This document shows, in pieces, positions 25,414 through 32,833 of a stretch of 37,262 nucleotides of DNA. Under the pieces are notes generated by a model. The model was given only the letters and a program-made list of their open reading frames with translations. It made no database searches and was not told where the DNA came from. The stretch spans positions 1-37,262 of the forward strand of contig UBWZ01000021.1 of assembly GCA_900469345.1 (NCBI GenBank). Reading direction: 5' to 3'. The position numbers and the translations under genes were made by a program. Source of the DNA: Hyphomicrobiales bacterium. Its GTDB lineage: Bacteria > Pseudomonadota > Alphaproteobacteria > Rhizobiales > Rhizobiaceae. The stretch's first letter is position 1, and each line of letters opens with the position of its first letter.

Positions 25414-26826
25414 ATGGCGGTCATGGAAACAGCGGAAAAATGGCTTCCGCCACGCCTGCGCGCGCGGCTTGAACCGGTGACCCGTCGGGTCGGCCGGCTT
25501 CTCGCCGATGACGGCGAAAACGCCCGCGCCCAGCGGCAGGCCTTTACCGCATTTCTGATCCGTGTTCTGAGCGCCGCCATCGCCTTCGTGTCGCAGATCC
25601 TGCTGGCCCGGGTCATGGGAGAGTTCGAGTACGGCATCTTCGCTTTCGTCTGGGTCGTCGTGGTGCTGGCCGGTAACCTCTCCTGCCTCGGCTTCCACAC
25701 CTCGATCATCCGCTTCCTGCACCAGCACCGGGTCGCGGGAGACCTGCCCGCCATCCGCGGGCTGACGCTCGCCGCCCGCCTGATCGCGCTGGCCTCCTCG
25801 ACCACGGTCGGCGCCGTCGGCCTGGTCTTCCTGCATGTCTTCGGCGACCGGATCGAGGCCTACTATCTCATTCCGGTTACCCTTGCCTTTTTCACCATGC
25901 CGATGATCGCGCTGGGAGACGTGTTGGACGGTACCGCGCGCTCCAATGGCTGGACCGCCATGGCGCTCAGCCCGACATTCCTCTTCCGGCCGCTGCTGAT
26001 CCTCCTCTTTATGCTTGTCTCCGTCTGGGCGGGCGCCCCGCGCACCGCCGTCACCGCCATGGAGGCGGCCCTGGCCGCGACCTATGTCGCCTCCCTGTCG
26101 CAGTTGCTGCGGGTCAGCCTGCGGCTGCGGCGTGCCCACGGCACCGGACCCCGCGTGTTTGCGCTCGGCGCCTGGCTTCGCTACTCGCTGCCGCTGTTCC
26201 TCGTCGACGGCATCGGCTTCCTGTTGACCAATGCGGACGTGGTGGTCGTCGGTCTTTACCTTCCGCCCGACCAAGTCGGCATCTACTACGCGGCCGCCAA
26301 GACCATCGTCCTGGTGCAGTTCGTCTATTTTTCGATCAAAGCCGCGGCTGGGCCCCGCTTCTCGGCCCTTTTGGCGGAGGGCGACACACGCACCCTTGCA
26401 ACCTTTGCCGTTCAGACCACGCGCTGGGCCTTCTGGCCGTCGCTGGCCGTGGGGCTTGCAGCGCTCGCAGCCGGTCACCTGCTGCTGTCTCTCTTCGGCC
26501 CGGCGTTTACGGCCGGCTACAGCCTGATGGCCATCCTGTTTTGCGGCATTCTGGCCAAGGCGATGGTCGGCCCCGGTGAGGTGCTCTTGAGCATGGCGGG
26601 TTGCCAGAAGCTTTGCGTTCTGCTCTACGCCGTGACGCTCTCGGCCGGCATTCTGTTCTACATGCTGCTGATCCCCCGCTTCGGGCTGGTCGGCGCGGCG
26701 GCTGCAACGGCCATGGCGATGATGGTCGAGGCCGTCCTTCTCCATGTCGCGGTTCGCCGAACGCTCGGCATCGTGCTGTTCGCCTTCGCCAATCCGTCTC
26801 CTCAAACAACGTCGGAGGCATCCTAG
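25414..26826 (+). CDS. Polysaccharide flippase / lipopolysaccharide biosynthesis membrane protein
   Basis: A 470-residue membrane protein with about 12-14 hydrophobic segments, of the Wzx/MATE-like polysaccharide exporter superfamily. These flip lipid-linked sugars across the inner membrane. The pattern at residues about 45-85 (TAFLIRVLSAAIAFVSQILLARVMGEFEYGIFAFVW) is typical. The ATG at 25414 begins an Ala/Thr/Glu-rich cytoplasmic head; the open frame extends 50 codons upstream without a ribosome site, and an ATG three codons later is also possible. The next gene, an acetyltransferase, starts two bases after its stop, so the two form an operon. No sugar-polymerising enzyme adjoins it, so the exported glycan is unknown. 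Confidence 0.87.
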   Translation: MAVMETAEKWLPPRLRARLEPVTRRVGRLLADDGENARAQRQAFTAFLIRVLSAAIAFVSQILLARVMGEFEYGIFAFVWVVVVLAGNLSCLGFHTSIIRFLHQHRVAGDLPAIRGLTLAARLIALASSTTVGAVGLVFLHVFGDRIEAYYLIPVTLAFFTMPMIALGDVLDGTARSNGWTAMALSPTFLFRPLLILLFMLVSVWAGAPRTAVTAMEAALAATYVASLSQLLRVSLRLRRAHGTGPRVFALGAWLRYSLPLFLVDGIGFLLTNADVVVVGLYLPPDQVGIYYAAAKTIVLVQFVYFSIKAAAGPRFSALLAEGDTRTLATFAVQTTRWAFWPSLAVGLAALAAGHLLLSLFGPAFTAGYSLMAILFCGILAKAMVGPGEVLLSMAGCQKLCVLLYAVTLSAGILFYMLLIPRFGLVGAAAATAMAMMVEAVLLHVAVRRTLGIVLFAFANPSPQTTSEAS

Positions 26827-26828
26827 CC

Positions 26829-28103
26829 ATGGCGATACCACCGATCGTGACGAACCTCGGGCCCGACGGACCTCTCGCTTCGCCTCTGACCGGCTTTCGC
26901 GGCCAGCGAGAGAGGGCGGAAACGCGACTGGAGGTCGGGCGTCCGGGCCGCGCTCTCTCGCTCTACCCGGCCGCGCTCGGCTACGAACTGCAGGAAGAGC
27001 TGGAATTCCTCTCCCACCGCGCCATGGAGCCCAACATCTTCTTTTCGGCCCGGCTTCTGGCGCCCGCCATGCCGCGGGTCGAAGACAAGCAGGTTCGCTT
27101 CGCGCTGATCCGGGACGAAACGGCGGTCAGCAGTCGCCTCCGCCTGCTGATGCCGTTTACCGTCGAACGTCCAGGTTTTGCCGTCGGCCCGACGATCATC
27201 CGGACCTGGGCCAATCCCTTCGGGCCGCTCGGCACGCCGCTCGTCGACGGGGAAGAGGCCGCCGAAACGATCGACAACCTCCTCGAGGTCCTCGCCCAGC
27301 CGCAGGCCCGTCTGCCATCGGTGCTGGTTGTGCCGGATGTTCGCCTGCACGGACGCTTTGCCCAGCTCGCAAGAGCGGTGGCGATCAGCCGCGACCTGCC
27401 GGTGACCGTAACCGATCCCTTCCGCCGGCCGATGCTGGAAAGCGATCTGGACGGCGAGGCCTATCTCAAGGCCTCCGTCTCGCCGCACCATTATCGCGAG
27501 ATGCGCCGCCAGTGGCGCCGCCTTGAGCGCCTCGGCAAGCTCACCTACAACGTCGCCCGCCAGCCGGAGGAGGTCCGGCTGCGCATGGAGGAGTTTCTCG
27601 CTCTGGAAGCCAAGGGCTGGAAGGGCAAGAAGCGCTCAGCACTGGTGAGCGACCGCTTTCGTGCCGCCTTCGCCCGCGAGGCGATCACCAATCTGGCGGA
27701 GACAGACGCCGTTCGCATCCACACGATCGACCTCGATGGCAAGGCCGTTGCATCGATCATCGTCTTCCTGATGGCGGGCGAGGCCTACACCTGGAAAACC
27801 GCCTACGACGAGGATCTGGCGCCATATTCGCCAGGCAAGCTGTTGATCATGCGGCTCACCGAATGGCATCTCGACGATGCCAACATCATGCGCACCGACA
27901 GCTGCGCCGTGCCGGATCATCCGATCATGAGCCGGCTGTGGGAACAGCGTGAAGAGATGGGCACGCTGGTGATCGGCCTGACACGCAACAGCGACCGCGA
28001 CACGCGCCAGGTCGCGGCACAGCTTCACCTCTATCGCAACACCCGCAACATGGCGCGCCTGCTGCGCGAAAAGATCCTCTCGATCGCCGGCCGCGACCCT
28101 TGA
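26829..28103 (+). CDS. BioF2/CelD-like GNAT acetyltransferase
   Basis: A 424-residue protein with an Acetyltransf_6 (BioF2-like) domain at about 213-365, marked by HHYREMRRQWRRLERLGKL, EFLALEAKGWKGKK and SPGKLLIMRLTEW. Members include CelD-type proteins linked to cellulose or exopolysaccharide synthesis, and peptidyl-transfer enzymes of the Fem type. The N-terminal half is less conserved. The ATG at 26829 has GGAGG about ten bases upstream, inside the 3' end of the flippase gene, and only two bases separate the genes, so co-translation is likely. A role in acylating the flippase's lipid-linked glycan is inference. Confidence 0.85.
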   Translation: MAIPPIVTNLGPDGPLASPLTGFRGQRERAETRLEVGRPGRALSLYPAALGYELQEELEFLSHRAMEPNIFFSARLLAPAMPRVEDKQVRFALIRDETAVSSRLRLLMPFTVERPGFAVGPTIIRTWANPFGPLGTPLVDGEEAAETIDNLLEVLAQPQARLPSVLVVPDVRLHGRFAQLARAVAISRDLPVTVTDPFRRPMLESDLDGEAYLKASVSPHHYREMRRQWRRLERLGKLTYNVARQPEEVRLRMEEFLALEAKGWKGKKRSALVSDRFRAAFAREAITNLAETDAVRIHTIDLDGKAVASIIVFLMAGEAYTWKTAYDEDLAPYSPGKLLIMRLTEWHLDDANIMRTDSCAVPDHPIMSRLWEQREEMGTLVIGLTRNSDRDTRQVAAQLHLYRNTRNMARLLREKILSIAGRDP

Positions 28104-28191
28104 GCGGGCTGGCATGACCTGCCCTCAGCCTTGCCTCGGCGCGGGCCCGCCCGCACCTCGGGCAGCGGATCCTCGAGCAGCCACTTCCTCC

Positions 28192-28219
28192 TTGCGCTAT
28201 CCCGCGGGGCCGTGATAGA
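28192..28219 (+). promoter_or_regulatory. Possible tRNA-Leu promoter
   Basis: TTGCGC (28192-28197) is followed after 16 bases by GATAGA (28214-28219), about 20 bases before the tRNA. The -35 is fair and the -10 weak. Confidence 0.3.
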
Positions 28220-28240
28220 CGCGTTGCGACCTGCTTCCGT

Positions 28241-28325
28241 GCCCCGTTGGCGGAATTGGTAGACGCGCCTGACTCAAAATCAGGTTCCGAGAGGAGTGCT
28301 GGTTCGATTCCGGCACGGGGCACCA
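28241..28325 (+). tRNA. tRNA-Leu(CAA)
   Basis: An 85-base class II tRNA with encoded CCA. The acceptor stem GCCCCGT pairs with ACGGGGC. The anticodon stem cctga/tcagg closes a seven-base loop with CAA at 28275-28277, which reads UUG leucine codons. A long variable arm (about 28285-28297) and the T-arm GGTTCGATTCC follow. No terminator is visible before the acyltransferase gene that starts 24 bases later. Confidence 0.96.
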
Positions 28326-28349
28326 CACATCAAAGCTAGGACGGCCAAG

Positions 28350-28886
28350 GTGAAGATACCGACCCCGTTTCTCATTTACCAACGATTGAGAGCTTTGGTT
28401 CTTCCGGGAGAGCTGAAAATCGGTGCGCGCAGCGTGATCATGCTCGGTGCCCGGATCCTTTTTCATCGCGGCAGGGTCGTCATCGGCCCCCGCGCCAAGA
28501 TTCATGGCGGTGCCATCCTCGACGCCCAGAAGGGAAGCATTGTTCTGGGTGAACATGTTTCCCTCAATCCCTACGCTATAATCTACGGCGCAGGGGGCGT
28601 GACGATCGGTAACGACGTCCGCATTGCCGCCCATGCGGTAATCGTCTCCTTTGACCACAATTTTGCGGATGTTACCCGTCCGATATCCGATCAGGGCATT
28701 ACCTGCCGCCCTATTGTAATCGAAGATGATGTGTGGATCAGCAGTGGAGCAAGGATTCTGGCAGGTGCCCACATCGCGATAGGTTGCGTGATCGCGGCGA
28801 ATGCAGTCGTCAAAGGCAAGACCGAGCCCCATGGAATCTATGGTGGCGTACCCGCGAGGCTACTGCGGCGGCGCGGCGATCCTTGA
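28350..28886 (+). CDS. Hexapeptide-repeat (left-handed beta-helix) acyltransferase
   Basis: A 178-residue O-acetyltransferase of the WbbJ/MaeA type. Repeats of [LIV]-G-x-x run from about 24 to 155 (KIGARSVI, VVIGPRAKI, IVLGEHVSL, VTIGNDVRI, IVIEDDVWI), and H103 in SFDHNFAD fits the catalytic histidine. It would transfer acetyl from acetyl-CoA to a sugar. The GTG at 28350 is taken as start; the open frame begins inside the tRNA and an earlier start there is unlikely. An AGGA lies eight bases upstream. It starts only 24 bases past tRNA-Leu, looks lower in GC than genes on either side, and is followed by an FkbM methyltransferase. Confidence 0.87.
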   Translation: MKIPTPFLIYQRLRALVLPGELKIGARSVIMLGARILFHRGRVVIGPRAKIHGGAILDAQKGSIVLGEHVSLNPYAIIYGAGGVTIGNDVRIAAHAVIVSFDHNFADVTRPISDQGITCRPIVIEDDVWISSGARILAGAHIAIGCVIAANAVVKGKTEPHGIYGGVPARLLRRRGDP

Positions 28887-28929
28887 CCCTTATCAAGGGC
28901 CAGCAGAGCCAAACTAGAAAGGCAACGCC

Positions 28930-29631
28930 ATGCGGAGACTTGCTCGCTCTATCAGGAAGAAAATAAGATGGCTAACCAACGCAAAAACGGTGACCCTTAA
29001 CGGTATCCGGCTGGTATCGGACAAAAAGCAGGTTCCTCCTTATGTGCGGGAGCTCATGTTTCGCGAGGTCTACGAGGACACGGAACGCAACATACTGCTC
29101 AATATCTTGAGGCCCGGTTCAAGGGTCGTGGAGCTTGGGACGGGTCTTGGCTTTATCGCCTTGCTGGCTTCGAGGATCTGCGGCCCTAACAAGGTGTGGA
29201 CCTATGAGGCAAACCCTGCCGTCGAAGAACTCATCCGTCAGAATTTCCGCCTGAACGCTCTCGAGCCGCATCTGCACATGCATGCCGTGACGAAGGATGG
29301 GCGCGATCTAGTTTTCAACGCGGCCGCCAACATTATATCGTCCAGCGCTTTCGGCCGGGGCGTCGAGGGACACACCGTTATCGTTAGAAGCGAACGCTTC
29401 GAAGACGTGATCGCCATGCACCACCCGGACGTGCTGATTATGGATGTGGAGGGCGGCGAGTACGAGCTTTTATTGAACACAGACGTCGGAGCCGTACGGC
29501 ATATCCTAGTCGAACTGCATCCGCACATCATCGGCGATCAGAAGATAGAAGAAATCAAGGCAAGCTTGAGAACCAACGGCTTTGCGCAAAAAAGCAACGA
29601 CCGCAAAACCTTCCATTTTTACCGTTCATAA
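28930..29631 (+). CDS. FkbM family methyltransferase
   Basis: A 233-residue S-adenosylmethionine-dependent methyltransferase. The cofactor motif VVELGTGLGFIALLASRI lies at about 66-83, and the family segment VLIMDVEGGEYELLL near 170-185. Members methylate hydroxyls of sugars and polyketides. The base composition is clearly lower in GC than the surroundings (31 of 60 at 28981-29040) and codons such as AGG, AGA and ATA are used, which suggests transfer. The ATG has AGAAAGG upstream. It lies 43 bases after the acyltransferase and converges with the glycosyltransferase, 26 bases apart with no terminator seen. Confidence 0.88.
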   Translation: MRRLARSIRKKIRWLTNAKTVTLNGIRLVSDKKQVPPYVRELMFREVYEDTERNILLNILRPGSRVVELGTGLGFIALLASRICGPNKVWTYEANPAVEELIRQNFRLNALEPHLHMHAVTKDGRDLVFNAAANIISSSAFGRGVEGHTVIVRSERFEDVIAMHHPDVLIMDVEGGEYELLLNTDVGAVRHILVELHPHIIGDQKIEEIKASLRTNGFAQKSNDRKTFHFYRS

Positions 29632-29657
29632 CGCGGGACGACGCTGAGCCTGGCCAC

Positions 29658-30671
29658 CTAGCCCTCAGGACGCCGGGTCACGAAACCCAGCTCCTGGAGC
29701 TGGCGGGAGCCACCATAGACCAGCGAGGCCTCGCCTGCAAGGTTGAGACCCTCGCCGCGCTGCAACTCCGCCATCATCGCCCGGTAATGGGCGGCGTCGT
29801 TGTAGTGCTGCTTCTCGTCGGCGGCCTCGGCGATCTTGTCCCTGTAGTTGACGAAGAACTTGAAGTGCAGGAGCGCGCCCCAGTCGGGGGTGAAATTGCG
29901 CTGGTAGGGCAACGGGCGATGCGGGCTGCTGCCGAAGAAGCAGGAACGATCCCAGTAGATCAGCGGATACTTGATGAGTTCGTTGTCCTCGCCGAAGCAG
30001 CGCCTCCGGGGACCGCCCTTCAGGCTGATGCCGCGCTTGTCGAGATGACAGTCGTAGCCGCGCCCGTCGAAGCAGTTCGAAAACACTGAGGGAGCATCCG
30101 TGTGGGCATCCGGCAGGACGCTGCCCGGACCGGGATACATGTCGATCATCGGGGCCGCGAGCCGCGTGCTGCCACGTTTAGCGAGAAACCGGATCAGGGC
30201 GGCAAGCCCCTGCGTTTCGCATCCGTCGTAGACCAGCAGCTCGTCGGAATCGACGTTCACATACCAGCGGTCATAGCCGTAGCGCTCGAACAGCGCCTCC
30301 CGCCAGCGCCGCCCCCGGCGCGCCTGCCCGTAGCGCAGCGGCGAGGTCCACAGGTCGACGTCCGGCTGCAACTCGAGAAATTCGCGCGTCCCGTCTTGCG
30401 AGATATCGTCGACGCAGATGAAACGGGTAACCCCCAGCGCGCGGTAATGGCGCAGGAAAAAGGGCAGGATCGCCATGTCGTTGTGGCTGATGAACACGAG
30501 CGGGATGTCGTGCCCCAGAAGCGGCGCGACGTCCCGTCTCGGGTTGAGTTCGACCGCAACCTTGTGGCGCCGCTCCCGTCGCGTGATCCTGGCGGTTTCG
30601 TACCAGGTTCGCAGCCGGGCGATGAAATCCTGCCGGATGTCGGGGGAGGCATTTCGAAAAGGGTAGTCCAA
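29658..30671 (-). CDS. Glycosyltransferase family 2 protein
   Basis: A 337-residue glycosyltransferase with a GT-A domain of the Glyco_tranf_2_4 type. Segments LVFISHNDMAILPFFLRHYRALGV (about 58-81), ICVDDISQDGT, and the metal-binding DSD at 141-143 (in NVDSDELLVYDG) are typical. The C-terminal third (GALLHFKFFVNYRDKI) also fits the group. Donor and acceptor sugars are unknown. No ATG is available near the start: an in-frame TGA lies shortly upstream, so TTG at 30671, with CAGGTG at six bases, is the likely start. High GC sets it apart from the FkbM gene it faces. Confidence 0.85.
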   Translation of the reverse strand: MDYPFRNASPDIRQDFIARLRTWYETARITRRERRHKVAVELNPRRDVAPLLGHDIPLVFISHNDMAILPFFLRHYRALGVTRFICVDDISQDGTREFLELQPDVDLWTSPLRYGQARRGRRWREALFERYGYDRWYVNVDSDELLVYDGCETQGLAALIRFLAKRGSTRLAAPMIDMYPGPGSVLPDAHTDAPSVFSNCFDGRGYDCHLDKRGISLKGGPRRRCFGEDNELIKYPLIYWDRSCFFGSSPHRPLPYQRNFTPDWGALLHFKFFVNYRDKIAEAADEKQHYNDAAHYRAMMAELQRGEGLNLAGEASLVYGGSRQLQELGFVTRRPEG

Positions 30672-30906
30672 GAGCGCACCTGAAGCGACGTTTCAAAGCC
30701 GATAGCGTTTCTCCTTACGCTACAGCCCGCCCGAGACAAAGAGCGATTGCACGGCCCCTGCCGCAACGGTCTGTCGCTTCACCGCGGCGGGGGGATGTCA
30801 CGCTTTCGTGCGGCAAAGCGGCGTCCACGCAACGGCGCAGCCGTTTACAGCCCGGCTGCATCTGCTAAGGGAGCCTATCGCGCCAATGATCGATCTGGAG
30901 ACTCCG

Positions 30907-31425
30907 ATGGAGCTGACCGAGACTGACACCCGCCACAGCCTCACCACCCGCTTCGCCGCTGTCGTCACGCTCGGCATGGCCGCAACGGTCGGCGCAGCAC
31001 TCTGCTTCGAACATATCGGCGGCTACATCCCCTGCCATCTCTGCCTTCTCGAACGCGATCCCTATTACTACGGCATTCCGGTCGGGGTGATCGCCATCGC
31101 GACCTCCCTCTTCCGGATGCCCGCCTGGATCCCCCGCGCACTGCTCGTCGTCATCGGCGTCATGATGCTCGTCGGCGCCGGCATGGGCATCTATCACGCG
31201 GGTGTCGAATGGGGTTTCTGGGCCGGACCCTCGAGCTGCACCAGCACGCCCGGCGCCGCAACGACCAGCGCCGGCGACCTCCTGTCGTCGCTGAACACCG
31301 TCCACGGGCCGCAATGCGATCAGGCCGCACTGCGGATCCTGGGACTGTCGCTGGCCGGATGGAACACGGTTGCGAGCCTCATCCTGGCCGCGATCGCCTT
31401 CGTGGGCGCAAAAAGGGCCGCCTGA
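30907..31425 (+). CDS. Disulfide bond formation protein B family
   Basis: A 172-residue, four-helix membrane protein of the DsbB family, which reoxidises a periplasmic thiol oxidase and passes electrons to quinone. The first redox pair is CHLC at 43-46 in the family signature IPCHLCLLER. The second loop holds C111 and C137. The ATG at 30907 has GGAG seven bases upstream; one at 30886 is also in frame and would add seven residues. No dsbA is in the window. It converges with the HNH gene across a hairpin that overlaps its own stop codon. Confidence 0.9.
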   Translation: MELTETDTRHSLTTRFAAVVTLGMAATVGAALCFEHIGGYIPCHLCLLERDPYYYGIPVGVIAIATSLFRMPAWIPRALLVVIGVMMLVGAGMGIYHAGVEWGFWAGPSSCTSTPGAATTSAGDLLSSLNTVHGPQCDQAALRILGLSLAGWNTVASLILAAIAFVGAKRAA

Positions 31426-31435
31426 GGCGGCCTTC
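31409..31435 (-). terminator. Intrinsic terminator of the HNH gene overlapping the dsbB-like stop
   Basis: ggccgcc (31416-31422) and ggcggcc (31426-31432) pair around the loop tga, which is the stop codon of the plus-strand gene. The minus strand continues CCTTTTTGC, so it probably ends HNH transcripts. On the plus strand it has no T-run. Confidence 0.65.
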
Positions 31436-31462
31436 GGGAAAAGGAGGGGCCTTGCTGCGGTC

Positions 31463-32020
31463 TCAAGGCTGCAGCACGCTGTCCCAGTAGAGATAATCCA
31501 TCCAGCTTTCGTGCAGGTAGTTCGGCGGAAACAGCCGGCCATTATTGTGCAGGTCCTGCACCGTCGGCTGGTAGGGATGCTGGTGCGGAAACATGCCCGC
31601 CTGCTTCGGCAGCTTGCTGCCCTTCCGGAGATTGCAGGGCGAACAGGCCGCCACCACGTTTTCCCAGGTCGTCTCGCCGCCATGCGCGCGCGGGATGACA
31701 TGATCGAAGGTGAGGTCGTCGCGCTCGCCGCAATACTGGCATTCGAACTTGTCGCGCAGGAACACGTTGAACCGCGTGAAGGCCGGGTTGCGGGTCGGCT
31801 GCACATAGGTCTTGAGGCTGACCACACTCGGCAGCTTCATCGAAAAGCTCGGTGAGCAGACCGAGTGATCGTATTCCGCAATGATATTGACGCGATCAAG
31901 GAAAACCGCCTTGATCGCGTCCTGCCAGGACCAGAGCGACAAGGGATAATAACTCAGCGGCCGGTAGTCAGCGTTCAAGACGAGCGCCGGCAGGGCCTGC
32001 GGGGAGACTGCAATCGTCAA
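31463..32020 (-). CDS. HNH endonuclease domain protein
   Basis: A 185-residue protein with a zinc-supported HNH nuclease fold at about 90-140: C94/C97 (CQYC), the catalytic pair D106/H107 in FDHVIPRAHGG, and C126/C129 with N130 (CSPCN). The N-terminal 80 residues (ALVLNADYRPLSYYPLSLW) are typical of a widely conserved proteobacterial HNH group of unknown function, not of restriction enzymes. Nothing links it to defence here. The TTG at 32020 is the likely start with GGAGCG before it; an upstream in-frame ATG was not found. Confidence 0.88.
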   Translation of the reverse strand: MTIAVSPQALPALVLNADYRPLSYYPLSLWSWQDAIKAVFLDRVNIIAEYDHSVCSPSFSMKLPSVVSLKTYVQPTRNPAFTRFNVFLRDKFECQYCGERDDLTFDHVIPRAHGGETTWENVVAACSPCNLRKGSKLPKQAGMFPHQHPYQPTVQDLHNNGRLFPPNYLHESWMDYLYWDSVLQP

Positions 32021-32131
32021 ATGACGCTCCTACCCGATTCAGCTTTTGTACTTCTATATTAGGTCTATTGTTACAGGGATGTGAAGCCCAATAAAGGCAG
32101 TAGGATACTGTGTCGCGGGTTAGGCCGCGGA

Positions 32132-32773
32132 TCACACCAAAGGCGCGACGTTACGGCCCGTGCGCGCGCCATAGTAGCTCCAGAACAGGCGTACAGCGAC
32201 AGACCGCCAGGGCTGCCAGACCTGCGCGATCTGCGCCAGCTGCCTGCCTGTCGGCCGCGCTGGAAGACCAAAGGCATCGGCGACAGCCGCCTGCAGGGCG
32301 ACATCTGCCGCCGGGAACACGTCCGCATGGCCGCAGCAGAACATCAGGTAGACTTCCGCGGTCCAGGGGCCGATGCCGGGAAGCGATGTCAGCTGCCGCA
32401 TCGCCTCCTCCGTATCGAGGTCTGCCAATCCGTCGAGATAAAGGGTCTTCTCGCGCACCGCGATCGCCGCGTTGAAAAGTGCAGCCGCCTTTGCCCGCGA
32501 AAGCCCAAAGCCCGCGACCGTGTCCGCATCGAGCGCGGCATAGGCCTCCGCGGTGACCGGCCCGGTTGCGGTGATTCGCCTCCAGATCGCATCGGCGCTT
32601 GCCCGCGACACGACCTGCGAGGCGATGATCGATGCGAGCCCGGCAAAACCCGGTTCGACCAGCCGGAGCGGCAAGGGTCCCGCAACCGCCGCGACCGGCA
32701 CCAGCCGCGGATCGATCAGCAGCAGCTCCCGCAGACCCGTTTCGATATCATCCTGTCCTTTGATCGCCCGCAA
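32132..32773 (-). CDS. DNA-3-methyladenine glycosylase, AlkA/HhH-GPD type
   Basis: A 213-residue base-excision enzyme that would remove alkylated purines. The helix-hairpin-helix segment LPGIGPWTAEVYLMF (131-145) is followed by the catalytic aspartate D157 in FPAADVALQ. No Fe-S cysteine cluster is seen, and no lysine of the bifunctional type is obvious, so it is probably monofunctional. The frame starts with TTG at 32773, with GAGG about nine bases away; no ATG is nearby, so the start is uncertain. It is divergent from gluQ with about 60 bases between. Confidence 0.86.
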   Translation of the reverse strand: MRAIKGQDDIETGLRELLLIDPRLVPVAAVAGPLPLRLVEPGFAGLASIIASQVVSRASADAIWRRITATGPVTAEAYAALDADTVAGFGLSRAKAAALFNAAIAVREKTLYLDGLADLDTEEAMRQLTSLPGIGPWTAEVYLMFCCGHADVFPAADVALQAAVADAFGLPARPTGRQLAQIAQVWQPWRSVAVRLFWSYYGARTGRNVAPLV

Positions 32774-32833
32774 AATTCAGATCCTCGCATTCACACCTTG
32801 GCCGCCGACCGCAAACCATGCCAGACAAGAGAC

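Noticed and set aside
25390..26841. 483-codon minus-strand frame opposite the flippase
   Set aside because: Highly charged, low-complexity translation typical of an antisense shadow.
28315..29660. Attachment-site duplication flanking the islet behind tRNA-Leu
   Set aside because: No repeat of the tRNA 3' end was found near 29640; only a weak ggccacc resemblance.
31463..32020. HNH protein as part of a restriction or defence system
   Set aside because: It belongs to a broadly conserved stand-alone group and has no methylase, helicase or other defence partner nearby.
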